The notes beneath the pieces were generated by a model. That model saw only the letters and a list, made by a program, of their open reading frames with translations. It had not been told where the DNA came from and ran no database searches. Below are positions 49,163 to 59,000 of a stretch of DNA of 64,000 bases, in pieces. A program made the translations under genes and the position numbers. This stretch comes from Candidozyma auris (lineage: Eukaryota; Ascomycota; Pichiomycetes; Serinales; Metschnikowiaceae), in the NCBI RefSeq assembly GCF_003013715.1, contig NC_072812.1, positions 806,001-870,000 of the forward strand, in the 5' to 3' direction. How positions within the stretch are numbered: position 1 is the stretch's first letter; each line of letters begins with the position of its first letter.

Positions 49163-51622
49163 CTATGTAGAGGGCTCCTCTTTTTTCTCCTCCTCTTGAA
49201 TTACACCCCATCCCATTCGCAGATTCAAGCGCTCGTATCTTGCACGATCCTTATCTGTCACACTAGGTTTTATGCTATTGAGAGCGCCATTAAAGTCATC
49301 ACTAGTTACGACAATTTGATCGTCGTCTTCACCGCCCTCGTAATACCCAGACTTATCCAACTCTTGGATCTTTTGGCCATGGAAAAATTTCTTCTTCAAG
49401 GCAAACACGCCTGCCTCTCTCACCAACGATGAAAGGTCAGCACCAGAGAAGTTTCGACATCTAGAATCGTTAGCAATAGCATGCAAATTAACGTCTGTGC
49501 CAAGAGGAGTGCTATTTGCCGCAACAAGTGTCTTGAGGATGTCAAAGCGTTCGTCTGCTGACGGTAATTCAATATAAAGCGTCTTATCGAGACGTCCTGG
49601 TCTCAACATGGCAGGGTCAATCATGTCTGGTCTATTAGTTGCTCCAACGACAAAGATACCTTTACGATCATTCAAACCGTCTAGTTCTGTGAGAAGGGTA
49701 TTGACCACTCTAGAACTTGACTCCGAAAGCGTAGAGGTTCTTCTTGGTACGAGAGCATCAAGCTCGTCAAAGAATATAATACATGGAACTGATGCACGAG
49801 CACGTTGAAATACCTGTCTCACTGCACGTTCAGACTCACCAACATACTTGTTGAGAAGTTCGGGACCTTTGACAGAGATGAAGTTGGCTCTGGATTCGTT
49901 GGCTACGGCCTTGGCCAACAATGTCTTACCGCATCCAGGAGGTCCCCACATGAGGACACCAGCCGGAGCACTGATACCAACTTTTTGATAGAGTTCTGGC
50001 TTCTTGATGGGCTGAACAATACACATATGAAGTTCCATGCGAATCCGATTAAGTGCACCAACATTTCTCCAAGTGACATCGGGGATCGTAGCAAAACCTT
50101 CACGCTTAGCTGTAGGCTGAATGTTAGGTAGGGCCTCTTTGAAATCTGAGAATGATATCCGTAGTGGTGCCAACTGCTCGTCTGAAAGAGGGTCTGGATG
50201 TTTCAATAAAAATCTTTGAATCGTGCTTAGTTGTTCGGCCTCTGATTTCTTCAGGAATTTCAAGTTTGCTAGGGCAGTCGGTATAGCAGTCAGACTTGAG
50301 GCAGTATGTGTATCCACGTCCATGTCTACAGTATCGGACCTTGTCGCCAGTTCTTCCTCGATTTCACTCAAACTCTCAAAGATACGTTTTATGGCAACTA
50401 CTCCTGCAGCAGTGACTAAACTCTTCAAATCAGCACCAACAAAACCTGGTGTGAGCTTCGCAAGCTCTCTGAAGTTGAAAGTAGACTCGTCGATCTTGAG
50501 TTTGGAAGTCATCGTTTTGAGTATGGCGCATCTCTGGTCTTCATCCGGGACATTGAGGCAGATTTCTCTATCAAAACGCCCAGCACGACGTAATGCCAGA
50601 TCGAGAGAATCTGGTCTATTCGTAGCACCCATAACTATCACTGGTTTGCCGTCAGTGTTCTCAAGAGTGAGTTCGTCCATGAGCGTAAGAAGCTGTGCAA
50701 CTATACGGCGCTCCATCTCTCTCTGAGCTCCACCGTCTCTTTTGGGAGTGATAGCGTCGATTTCATCGATGAAGATCAAGCATGGAGCCACAGCACGGGC
50801 ATCCTCAAAAATTTCTCTAAGCTTTTTCTCGGACTCACCCGACATACCTGATACCACCGAGGGCGCCGAAAAACTGATGAATGGTACGCCTAGTTCTCCA
50901 GCTAATGCATTGGCGATTGTAGTCTTACCACATCCCGGTGGGCCGTAAAGAAGGATGCCTCTAGGATGATCGACTCCGGTCGACTGGTAGATTTCAGGGT
51001 GCAAAATGGGAAGACCAACAAGCTCCATGAGTTGAGTTGTTATCGAAGAAAGTCCGCCAAGGGACAGCAAAGTCAATGACGGTGGAGTAGAGTCGATCTT
51101 CGACTTCTTATGTTTTGAAGCAGTCTTTGCCGAGTCTCGGCCTCTCTTCTTGGGCTTCTTTTCTTCGGCGTCGCTCTCAGGTTTCTCGTTGTCTTTGCTC
51201 CACATTGACACGACCGACTTGTTGAGCTCATTCGTATCCTTTACAGTCATGAGATTATTCGCGTCGACGCTGTCGAAATCACTATCAATTTGTGCGGCCT
51301 GCTTGAGTTCATACTCATTCTGGAGCTTTATCACCTCTGCAAGCTCTTCTTGTTCGTCCTCTCTCACAGTTTTCAAAATAATATCTATGGTGTTTTCAAG
51401 AATAGAGCGCTTATAGCGGCGCATCAGCATGTCTTTATCGAGCAAATACGACAATACCTCGCTTCTTCGAAGATCTCTCGCAAGAGCGTAGTTCAAAAAC
51501 CACTTGTTTTCGTCGCCATCGTTTTTTTTCTTATTCTCGTCACTCTTATCCTGAAGAAGGTCGTGTATTAGGTTATAAACCTTTTGGTTTAGCGCATTTG
51601 TCACTGAGCCGCCCTTACCCAT
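49163..51622 (-). CDS. RIX7: AAA ATPase of 60S subunit maturation, Rix7
   Basis: The protein has 819 residues. An N-terminal helical domain is followed by an acidic and Lys/Arg-rich nuclear-signal region (about 150-175). Two AAA modules follow: Walker A GPPGCGKT at 227-234 with Walker B FIDEIDA near 285, and GPPGCGKT at 560-567 with Walker B FFDELDA. It is the nuclear/nucleolar relative of p97, human NVL2. Rix7 strips Nsa1 from pre-60S particles. A GCGATG palindrome lies 37 bp upstream. Confidence 0.96.
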   Translation of the reverse strand: MGKGGSVTNALNQKVYNLIHDLLQDKSDENKKKNDGDENKWFLNYALARDLRRSEVLSYLLDKDMLMRRYKRSILENTIDIILKTVREDEQEELAEVIKLQNEYELKQAAQIDSDFDSVDANNLMTVKDTNELNKSVVSMWSKDNEKPESDAEEKKPKKRGRDSAKTASKHKKSKIDSTPPSLTLLSLGGLSSITTQLMELVGLPILHPEIYQSTGVDHPRGILLYGPPGCGKTTIANALAGELGVPFISFSAPSVVSGMSGESEKKLREIFEDARAVAPCLIFIDEIDAITPKRDGGAQREMERRIVAQLLTLMDELTLENTDGKPVIVMGATNRPDSLDLALRRAGRFDREICLNVPDEDQRCAILKTMTSKLKIDESTFNFRELAKLTPGFVGADLKSLVTAAGVVAIKRIFESLSEIEEELATRSDTVDMDVDTHTASSLTAIPTALANLKFLKKSEAEQLSTIQRFLLKHPDPLSDEQLAPLRISFSDFKEALPNIQPTAKREGFATIPDVTWRNVGALNRIRMELHMCIVQPIKKPELYQKVGISAPAGVLMWGPPGCGKTLLAKAVANESRANFISVKGPELLNKYVGESERAVRQVFQRARASVPCIIFFDELDALVPRRTSTLSESSSRVVNTLLTELDGLNDRKGIFVVGATNRPDMIDPAMLRPGRLDKTLYIELPSADERFDILKTLVAANSTPLGTDVNLHAIANDSRCRNFSGADLSSLVREAGVFALKKKFFHGQKIQELDKSGYYEGGEDDDQIVVTSDDFNGALNSIKPSVTDKDRARYERLNLRMGWGVIQEEEKKEEPST

Positions 51623-51658
51623 AGTTGTACGTCAATCTTGATATTTCAATACGCATGT

Positions 51659-51674
51659 AGCGATGGGCATCGCT
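51659..51674. promoter_or_regulatory. PAC-like palindrome in RIX7 promoter
   Basis: AGCGATG-GG-CATCGCT is a perfect dyad, 37 bp before the RIX7 ATG. Each arm contains GCGATG, the core of the PAC element (GCGATGAG) found before ribosome-biogenesis genes. Confidence 0.45.
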
Positions 51675-52676
51675 TAGGTGTAGGAAGGATCACCAAAGGG
51701 TATGGTCCGAGAAGAACTAGTTCAAACAGGCCGAATTCTCCTTGATAATATTGCTTTGTCCAGATATTATGTATTTAGATTTTTGCTTCTATGACACCAA
51801 AGAAGAACAGAAATATAGCTAAGTTCATAACTATTTAGTGGTCATCACCAAGAAGTCGTCACATACCGAGCTGGTTGCAAAATCCTGCACAATTTGTGAA
51901 CCTATTCGAAGACGACAACTAGACCAACATCCGTAATGCACGAGTTCAGTTGAAGTGTAGTATTAAATTGAGACCTTGGGAGGAATCGAGATCTACCTGC
52001 TTTCCTATACCTAAGCTCTCGATATATTAGGGAGGCGTGGAATCAGACGACATGGTTCAATTGCCTTCGTTGGTACACTATTCCACTTATCTTGGCCAGG
52101 TGCTCTTTTTCAACATAAAATAAACTATGTACAATATTTGCTTGTCTTTTCAATACTTCGCCAATCATCGAATTCTTAAAATTAGCTGTGATGGCAAGAA
52201 TTGAAAAGTTAAAAATACTGCCGAGTCCGTAGGTAACAACGCATTGTCAACGCCAGACTTCACAAACACAGGAGCTGTTTGAAATCGAGCTGCTCTACGC
52301 CTCGGGAATTTTAGCTCTTCCGGTTACAGGCGTTTCCTGAATCGCTTACGGTGGCCTTAGCCATACACTCCTGCGTGTGTTTAGTTGCTACTATGAGTAT
52401 TCTAGTGCATAAAAATTTTAGCTACTTCAAAAGGTGTTTCACCAACAAATAAACCCAGCTTCGCCCCTGACGCATGGTCTTTTCAAATTCCCGGATGAAG
52501 TAGAAGTGATCATCTTTTTCCCATTTGCTATATTCTATCATGGCGTCTAAATTGTAGAGCGCAGATTTGTAGGTTGCTACCAGCAAGCGCCACGGTCTAA
52601 AAGGTATGCATGCGTCGAGAGAGGTGCGCCCTTTTTGCATCCACCTAACCCAAGGAGGGTTCCGTGGGCTTTTGCT

Positions 52677-52781
52677 CCCCTCCAGTGTTGCTTCGATATC
52701 GTTCTATGCCCGACGGCTCCTTGCCATAGGTCACCTTTGTGGCGCATTTCTTGCAAGTATATATATTGTGGTTTCTCCCCT
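52677..52781 (+). promoter_or_regulatory. HSP12 promoter: two STRE sites and TATA box
   Basis: CCCCT stress elements lie at 52677-52681 and 52777-52781. A TATATATAT stretch is at 52758-52766, 50 bp before the ATG. The arrangement resembles that of general-stress (Msn2/4-type) genes. Confidence 0.6.
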
Positions 52782-52815
52782 CAATTGTTCTAAATCCTTA
52801 TCTTATTCATTAACT

Positions 52816-53175
52816 ATGTCTGACGCTGGAAGAAAATCATTTACCGACAAGGCTTCTGAAGCCGTTAAGCCTGACTCCCAGAAGGGCTACCTCGAGAAGG
52901 GTAAGGAGGTTGTTACTGACAAGGTCGACGAATTGGCCGGCAAGGGTACCCCGGAGGACCAGAAGGGCCTTGGTCAGTCTCTTGCTGACAGCGCTCACCA
53001 GGGTAAAGAGGACGCCAAGAAGGAGGCTTCTAGCCAGCCATCCTTGGGTGAGACCGCTCAGGAGTACCTTGAGGCTGCTAAGGAGAAGGCTTCTGAGGCT
53101 GCTGAGTATGTTTCTCAAGTCGTCAGCGGTGCCACTGAGGGTGCTAAGAACGCTGCTGACTCCACCAAGAAATAA
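52816..53175 (+). CDS. HSP12: Hsp12-type hydrophilin heat-shock protein
   Basis: The protein has 119 residues, starting MSDAGRKSFTDKASEAVKPDSQKG with the conserved Hsp12 opening. It is highly charged, rich in Lys, Glu, Ala and Gly, without Cys or Trp. Repeated amphipathic segments (YLEKGKEVVTDKVDELAGK, then the Ala/Glu-rich EYLEAAKEKASEAAEYV) fold into helices on membranes. Hsp12 stabilises membranes during heat, osmotic and stationary-phase stress. It is related to Wh11 of Candida albicans white cells. Promoter STRE sites agree with stress induction. Confidence 0.93.
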   Translation: MSDAGRKSFTDKASEAVKPDSQKGYLEKGKEVVTDKVDELAGKGTPEDQKGLGQSLADSAHQGKEDAKKEASSQPSLGETAQEYLEAAKEKASEAAEYVSQVVSGATEGAKNAADSTKK

Positions 53176-53666
53176 ACGTAAGTGTATATGTTAATAATAC
53201 CGTTTAAATATTAAATTCTGTAAACAGTAAGGCTTTTAACAGAAACGGCTTAAGTGGAGGCACATTCGATCCTGAGAAGGGATAGTATTATTGTGAGAGC
53301 CATTCGCAGTCGAATTGTGAGAAGTGTCCAATTGCTGAGAGCGAAATGTTAACATCAGATATGATACGAGATTCTATTGTACTTTGTTCCTTTTCGTAAG
53401 ATAAATGAGTATGATAACTCCAGATTTTAGGACCCCTCGTGATGAGATGTAGGTTGTAAAATTTCCAAACCAACAAACTATGGTGTGGGCAATGAGGCTT
53501 CCATAAATTTGAGAGATGTCGAAAGATCATAAGTTTTCATTATATGTTCGCTTTCGTCGAAATGATTAACCTTCTCAAGTGTTCCAGAATTCTACAGTAG
53601 GGTACTGTATATCTCCACACTATTGACCTGGATCTCGATGCTCATCTCACCACGACCCAGAAGATC
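53176..53666. other. Intergenic region between HSP12 and ESF2
   Basis: This 491 bp contains the 3' flank of HSP12 and the ESF2 promoter. GCTCATCTC just before the ESF2 ATG is one base from a reversed PAC core. Nothing else was seen. Confidence 0.55.
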
Positions 53667-54638
53667 ATGGCAAAAGCGAAAACAACGAGGGATTTTCTTC
53701 CGGCAGATGATTCGAATAGTGATGCAGAGTACAGTGACGCTCCTGCTAGTAAATATCTGAAGAAATTAGACCTGGAGGACGAGGACGACTTTTTCTCTGA
53801 CGACGAAGACGAGAAGGTGTATCAAACCAGAGGGAAATCTACCACTAAGACGTTTCAAAGTGATGAGGAAGACGAAGATAATGAGGACGGTGAGAAAGAT
53901 AAAGAGAGTGATGAGATCAAGCCTGAAAGTAAATCAAAGGACGAGACCACTGCCATGGTGAATGAGCAAAAGAAGAGATCGAAGAAGTTAAAGAAACTTA
54001 CGCCTGAGCAGCTTGCCAAAGAGCAAAAGAAAATCAAGAAGACTGGCGTTTGTTATCTATCTAGCATTCCTCCCTACATGAAGCCAGTGAAGCTAAGATC
54101 GATATTGTCTAAGTTCGGCAAGCTAGATAGAATCTTCTTGAAGCCCGAGGACGAAGCGTCATACAAGAAGAGAGTCAAATATGGAGGTAATAAGAAAAGA
54201 AAGTATACAGAAGGCTGGGTCGAATTTGTGAACAAAAAGGACGCCAAGCTCTGTGCTCAAACCATGAACGGTAATATTATTGGCGGCAAGAAATCATCAT
54301 ACTACCATGACGACATCATGAACATCAAATACTTATCAGGGTTCAAGTGGTTCGATTTGACCCAACAGATTGCCAAGGAGAACGAAATCAGACAAGCGAA
54401 GTTGTCAATGGAGATCTCGCAGCAGCAGAAACTTAATAAGACATTTGTCAACAATGTTGAGCGGTCTAAGCGTGAACAACGAAAGAGGAAAGCTGAGGGA
54501 GATGACGGCCAGGAAGAGAAATTCAGAAGAACTTTCGACCAACGTGACATCACGAGTATGAGACATGACGCCAAACCACAATTTAAGAAGGCTAGTAATA
54601 GTGAGAACTTAGACAGTGTTCTTTCTAAGGTTTTCTAA
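53667..54638 (+). CDS. ESF2: Pre-rRNA processing factor Esf2 (ABT1 family)
   Basis: The protein has 323 residues. An acidic, Ser-rich N-terminus with a Lys-rich block is followed by a divergent RRM (about 125-230) typical of Esf2/ABT1. It opens with GVCYLSSIPPYMKPVKLRSILSKFG and has GWVEFVNKKDAKLCAQTMNG and the ending YLSGFKWFDLTQQIA. A basic helical C-terminal tail ends it. Esf2 is an SSU-processome component that activates the Dbp8 helicase for 18S rRNA cleavages in the nucleolus. Its stop is only 29 bp from the stop of the converging gene. Confidence 0.95.
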   Translation: MAKAKTTRDFLPADDSNSDAEYSDAPASKYLKKLDLEDEDDFFSDDEDEKVYQTRGKSTTKTFQSDEEDEDNEDGEKDKESDEIKPESKSKDETTAMVNEQKKRSKKLKKLTPEQLAKEQKKIKKTGVCYLSSIPPYMKPVKLRSILSKFGKLDRIFLKPEDEASYKKRVKYGGNKKRKYTEGWVEFVNKKDAKLCAQTMNGNIIGGKKSSYYHDDIMNIKYLSGFKWFDLTQQIAKENEIRQAKLSMEISQQQKLNKTFVNNVERSKREQRKRKAEGDDGQEEKFRRTFDQRDITSMRHDAKPQFKKASNSENLDSVLSKVF

Positions 54639-54667
54639 TAGTACAATATAATACATGCATCTAGATA

Positions 54668-55909
54668 TTAGCGAAAGTAGTGCTTGATAAACTCGACTCG
54701 TTTAGCTAGCTCAGCCTTATTCTGACAACCGAGCTCTCTCACCACCAAATTACTGCTTATGATGGCATCATTGGGAACACTCAGATCCACTAGGCGTATA
54801 AGTTTATCCCACTTCTCAGCAGGCCATGTTTTGTATCTCACTTGTTGTTTTGATTTCAGTCTGAGAGACTTTTGAACCACCCGCTTCCTGTTCGCCTTCC
54901 CTAGATTCCTAGATCGTGAAGGACTTCCCTTTCTTTGCCGTTCTAAGTCCTCAGAATTATCCTTCTCCCCAACGAAATTGGTACGCTTTTCGTCGTTGAA
55001 AACTTCATCCATAGCTCTCACATTACTTTTAATCCACTCGCCCCTCAGAATATGTGATATACTTTCAGAATCCTGTCCATCCGAGAGAATCTTGTTCGAA
55101 GTGTCTCTCTCATCCGCTTTTTGTCTTCTCCGGCTCGGTAGTAGCTCATTTAGATCGTTCAAAGCCATGTCATCATCGGAGAAGTCCATCTCCGGATTCG
55201 AGTCTAAATGCTCCTCGTAGTCGTCGAACTCGTTCTCCGATTCCGACTCTTGTAGCCTACTTATACTTGTTCCAATGGATTGCAATATATCTTCGGCAGA
55301 TTTTGCTTTCCCTGCTCTTTCGTGTTGGTCATCTTTGCTTCCAGACATTGAGGTACTAAACGTATTAATCTCTCGTCTTAGCGGAGAGCTCTTTCTAGGA
55401 GAGCTTGTCAAATTTCGCTTCTTCAAGCGAGACCGCTCATCTAACGTGATTGTCGGCTGCTCAATTCCTTTATCACCCCAACTATTGCTCTCCTCATCCT
55501 CAGAATCGAACTCGCTATTAAAGTCTTTGAGTTCAGCAGATTTGAAGTCATTTTTGTCGAAACTGTCAACTTTCTCCCTGCTCCATTGAAGCCTCGGAAT
55601 TCTACCTGGGCTTCCTTGATTGCCGTGTGGGGTAAATTGATTATCGTCACTTATAAGTTTTTCGTTGGCAATAAGATCCCGATCACTCGCAGGGAGGTTG
55701 TTAAACCTCGTAGGAGTTTTATTTTTGGAGGAAGATGGCTCATCTTTCAATGGGATCTCTGTCGTCGTTGTTTTTGTGAGTACACTTCGTGAGGTTTCTC
55801 TGAAGGCTCTCGGAGTTTCTATTTGCGTATCGCTGAACTCAATGTCACTTTTACCCGAATCTGATGGGGAAAGCATTTGTGGGTTTAGTTCTGACTCCTC
55901 ATCGGACAT
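54668..55909 (-). CDS. Acidic, Ser-rich protein of unknown function
   Basis: The protein has 413 residues from MSDEESELNP; the longer open frame upstream opens on TTG only. Most of it is predicted disorder, with many Ser-Pro sites (LTSSPRKSSPLRR), acidic blocks and short Lys/Arg clusters. That suggests a nuclear, phosphorylated protein. The last 60 residues look folded: basic KSKQQVRYKTW, then PAEKWDKLIRLVDLSVPN, then a helix ending in ELAKRVEFIKHYFR. This could be a small helical DNA- or protein-binding domain. I do not recognise the family. It lies 125 bp downstream of DOP1 in the same orientation. Confidence 0.8.
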   Translation of the reverse strand: MSDEESELNPQMLSPSDSGKSDIEFSDTQIETPRAFRETSRSVLTKTTTTEIPLKDEPSSSKNKTPTRFNNLPASDRDLIANEKLISDDNQFTPHGNQGSPGRIPRLQWSREKVDSFDKNDFKSAELKDFNSEFDSEDEESNSWGDKGIEQPTITLDERSRLKKRNLTSSPRKSSPLRREINTFSTSMSGSKDDQHERAGKAKSAEDILQSIGTSISRLQESESENEFDDYEEHLDSNPEMDFSDDDMALNDLNELLPSRRRQKADERDTSNKILSDGQDSESISHILRGEWIKSNVRAMDEVFNDEKRTNFVGEKDNSEDLERQRKGSPSRSRNLGKANRKRVVQKSLRLKSKQQVRYKTWPAEKWDKLIRLVDLSVPNDAIISSNLVVRELGCQNKAELAKRVEFIKHYFR

Positions 55910-56034
55910 ATTATTATATTGAGTATTACAGGGTACTAGTGTTTCGTAATATATGTTGCGAATTGATGAGCATTGCATCAAGAACGCGCCCAAACAATAG
56001 TAGACGCGGCTTCTGCTATGTACAAACAACTAGA

Positions 56035-59000
56035 CTAGCCTGAAACCGACAAGTCCTGGAAAACGTCATCACAGCAAGCCTCTAAATTGGGGCCAGCAAG
56101 ACTGTAAGTCTGCTCGTAATTAATGTAGCTGAACAGGCCAAAGAATCTTCTAAGGCTACCGATGCTTTCAACCTTCTTCACTCGATACAAGGTAGGCTTG
56201 TTAGATTGGCCTGCAATAGGATGTGTTACTTGAACTGCTGAACTCTTCACAGAAAGGCTTTCCGTGTGTACTGCTAGTAAATCGATCAATGTTGTTGGAG
56301 CATTTTTGGTGGAGTCGGTGATCACGCTTGGGTTGGTTTCGACAAAAAGCCATTCTTTCAACGTAAACTCGTCAAATCTTAAAAGAAGAAGTTGATCAAG
56401 AAGCTTGCATGCACCCAATACGAGCTGCACTTCCTCGTCTTCAAGCTGTTCCAACTCTTTTTGACTTCTCAAAAGAGCTGATCTGAACACTTCCACGAGG
56501 CTCTGCGTGATAGGAGACCAATATGCCAGTAGGTGTATTTGATCGAATCTTAATGCAATAGCTCTAAGAAGCACGAAAGATTCTGTTCTAAACAGTGCAG
56601 GGCATGAGCCATTGATGACTGAAAAAATACGAGTGCAGAGCTCATCTAAAACGTTTGCAAAATGGTCAGGAGACAGCACTAATATCAAGTATGCTACCCT
56701 CTTCAACACATACAACTTATCTTCTAGCTCAGATTTCTCATTCCATACAAAGATATTGGCGGCAGTGCTCTTTGTCGGAGGTGATATTCTGGCGATAAGA
56801 TCAGTCAACGCATCATTTTCTGTTGATGCCCAAATGCTCAAAAGAGATTTCCATTGATTCTGTTTATAGATCTCGGCGACAAAGAAATTGTTGTCATTAA
56901 AGGCATTGCTGACGACGTTTCTCCATACACGGGTTGGATGTGCTGACCCGATCAATTTCATCAAATTGAGAGCCAACTCACAGTTGTCGGATTTGCCACC
57001 CAAATTGGGAACCAAAGCAAGGTTGACAATTGTGTTCACCGCTGCTGTAACCTTGTCAGAATCTTGCAAGACATCACTCAAAGAATCAATCAATGAGATC
57101 AAGGTCTCAAGAAGATTTTTCTCAATCGCCAACTCTTCACGATTATCTTTATTTTCCGCCATGGATAAGGTACATGCCGCAGTAATCATTCTTTGGTACA
57201 AATCAGCAAGCTCTTTCGTATACCCCTTTCTCTCACTAGATTTCTTAGCGCTTATTTTGTTGGCAAGCACAGCGAGGACACGAAGATAATCTGATAACGA
57301 AGCTTTGAAGTGATATGCATGTGCTAAGACATCCTTAAAGAACATCACCAATTTCTGCCATACATCCTCAATCGTGTCAGTGTCTATCGAATCAAAGTAA
57401 GGGTATAGGAACTCGGAGAGTTGCTTTGATGTCACAGGTGAATTCATCGATGATCGATTGCTTTCCTTAAGACCTTGAGGGCAGCAGCGAGTCATGATTG
57501 AATTGATTATGTGTGGAAGTGTAATTTGTGGTCTGCCGTTGTCAAGAACATGTAGAAGTTTGAGCTTTGTTAGATTCTCACTTGAGCTCTCAATAATTGT
57601 TTCAATCACTTCTTGTCGCTCCAAATCCATGAGGGCCTCAAGAAGCTTTCGAGACCTAAATTTAAGCTTATTACTCAAAAATGTTGCTGATTTTGTGGAT
57701 GCAAATTCCTCAGGAAGATTCAGCACACCTTTTTCCGCCCAATCCCACATCTCGAAGGCGATCCTTGAAGCATCTTGAATTGAAATGAGAACAGAATATA
57801 TCCTATTTTGCTCCTCTGTTTGCAAATTAGGACACTCAATTTGAAACACTCCCAGAATGACACTTCCCAAAAAGCCTGAGTCGCCATTTGCCGTAGGCAC
57901 TTTGGCATTGCTACGAAGGCTTGAGGTCAATAGGTATGAGTGGCTGATAGAAAGCATATCCTCAAGACCGCTAAGAAGAATGGAGAACGATGTTTCTAGA
58001 TTGACAAAGTCATTGACCTTCTCAAAGCGCTTCACTCGCTCGAAGTAAGTCTTAATCTTGTTAATGATACCGTCATTTAATGTCAAGATCACACTGAAGA
58101 CAGATTCGCTCCAGGAATAGAGAGAGCGAGTGAGCAACGCAAACCATTTCTCTAAAAGAATTGCAGACAGGCATTTTTTGATACCCTCAATTATCAAAGT
58201 TACTAAAAGTGGGTCTTTTGATTCCGTGCTCGTGTGCAACAATCTAATATCAATGTTCATGGATTTGGTCAAATCCAAGAACTTCTGTATAGTGTTGATA
58301 TACTCCGCCTGTACCAATTCAATCTCTAGCGGTATATCATTAATTGCTTGGACATAATATAAGCAGTAGAGTAGAAGCTTTTCAAAATGAGCTGTAAAAT
58401 CAGCTTCTGATCCCATCACCAAATCAGAGAAGAGCTTAAGGCATGATGAGACGCATTTTGAGTAGTCGTCAAGTAATTGTCTGCTTTCAAGAATTTCAGA
58501 AGATAGCTCAAGGCCAAGAAACTTGTGAAGTACAGACAAATGTAATGATTTGTAATTTGAGATGTCCCATTCATTTGTTTTGACAAGTTCAAACGATTCA
58601 GTGCCTTCCGAAACAACAAGCTCGTGATTCAAAGTTTCCTTGACTAGCTTTTCGTTGCTTCGAATCACATTGTGGATAGACTCTATGCTGTAGGCAAAAT
58701 TTTTTAGGTCATCATGATGCCCAATTTGAGTTTTCAGGGACTTGATGAAATCAAACGCAAGAATTGGGTCTGTAAGAAGCTTCAAGAAACGTGCAGCGCT
58801 TCCGTCTTTTAATATATTTCGCACGAGTCTCTTCGATGCCATGAAGCTTGCAGATGCATTATCGTGCAAATCGTCCAATAGTAAGCGCAATGGACCTGCA
58901 AGAAGCGACTCAGATGTGCTAAGATCTGCCGAGTGGACCCAGAGTTTATAAAATGCACTGGATCGAGTTTCCCTTGGTGTATGAAGAATCATTTCAACGA

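Larger units (their letters stand above)
51623..52815. other. Divergent intergenic region between RIX7 and HSP12
   Basis: This 1.19 kb contains the palindrome at 51659-51674 and the HSP12 stress promoter from about 52650. A 72-codon reverse frame at 52422-52640 starts with ATG but has no recognisable content and overlaps the promoter. No RNA gene was seen. Confidence 0.6.

Noticed and set aside
52422..52640. 72-codon reverse ATG frame before HSP12
   Set aside because: Unrecognised and extends close to the HSP12 regulatory region; no supporting promoter or motif.
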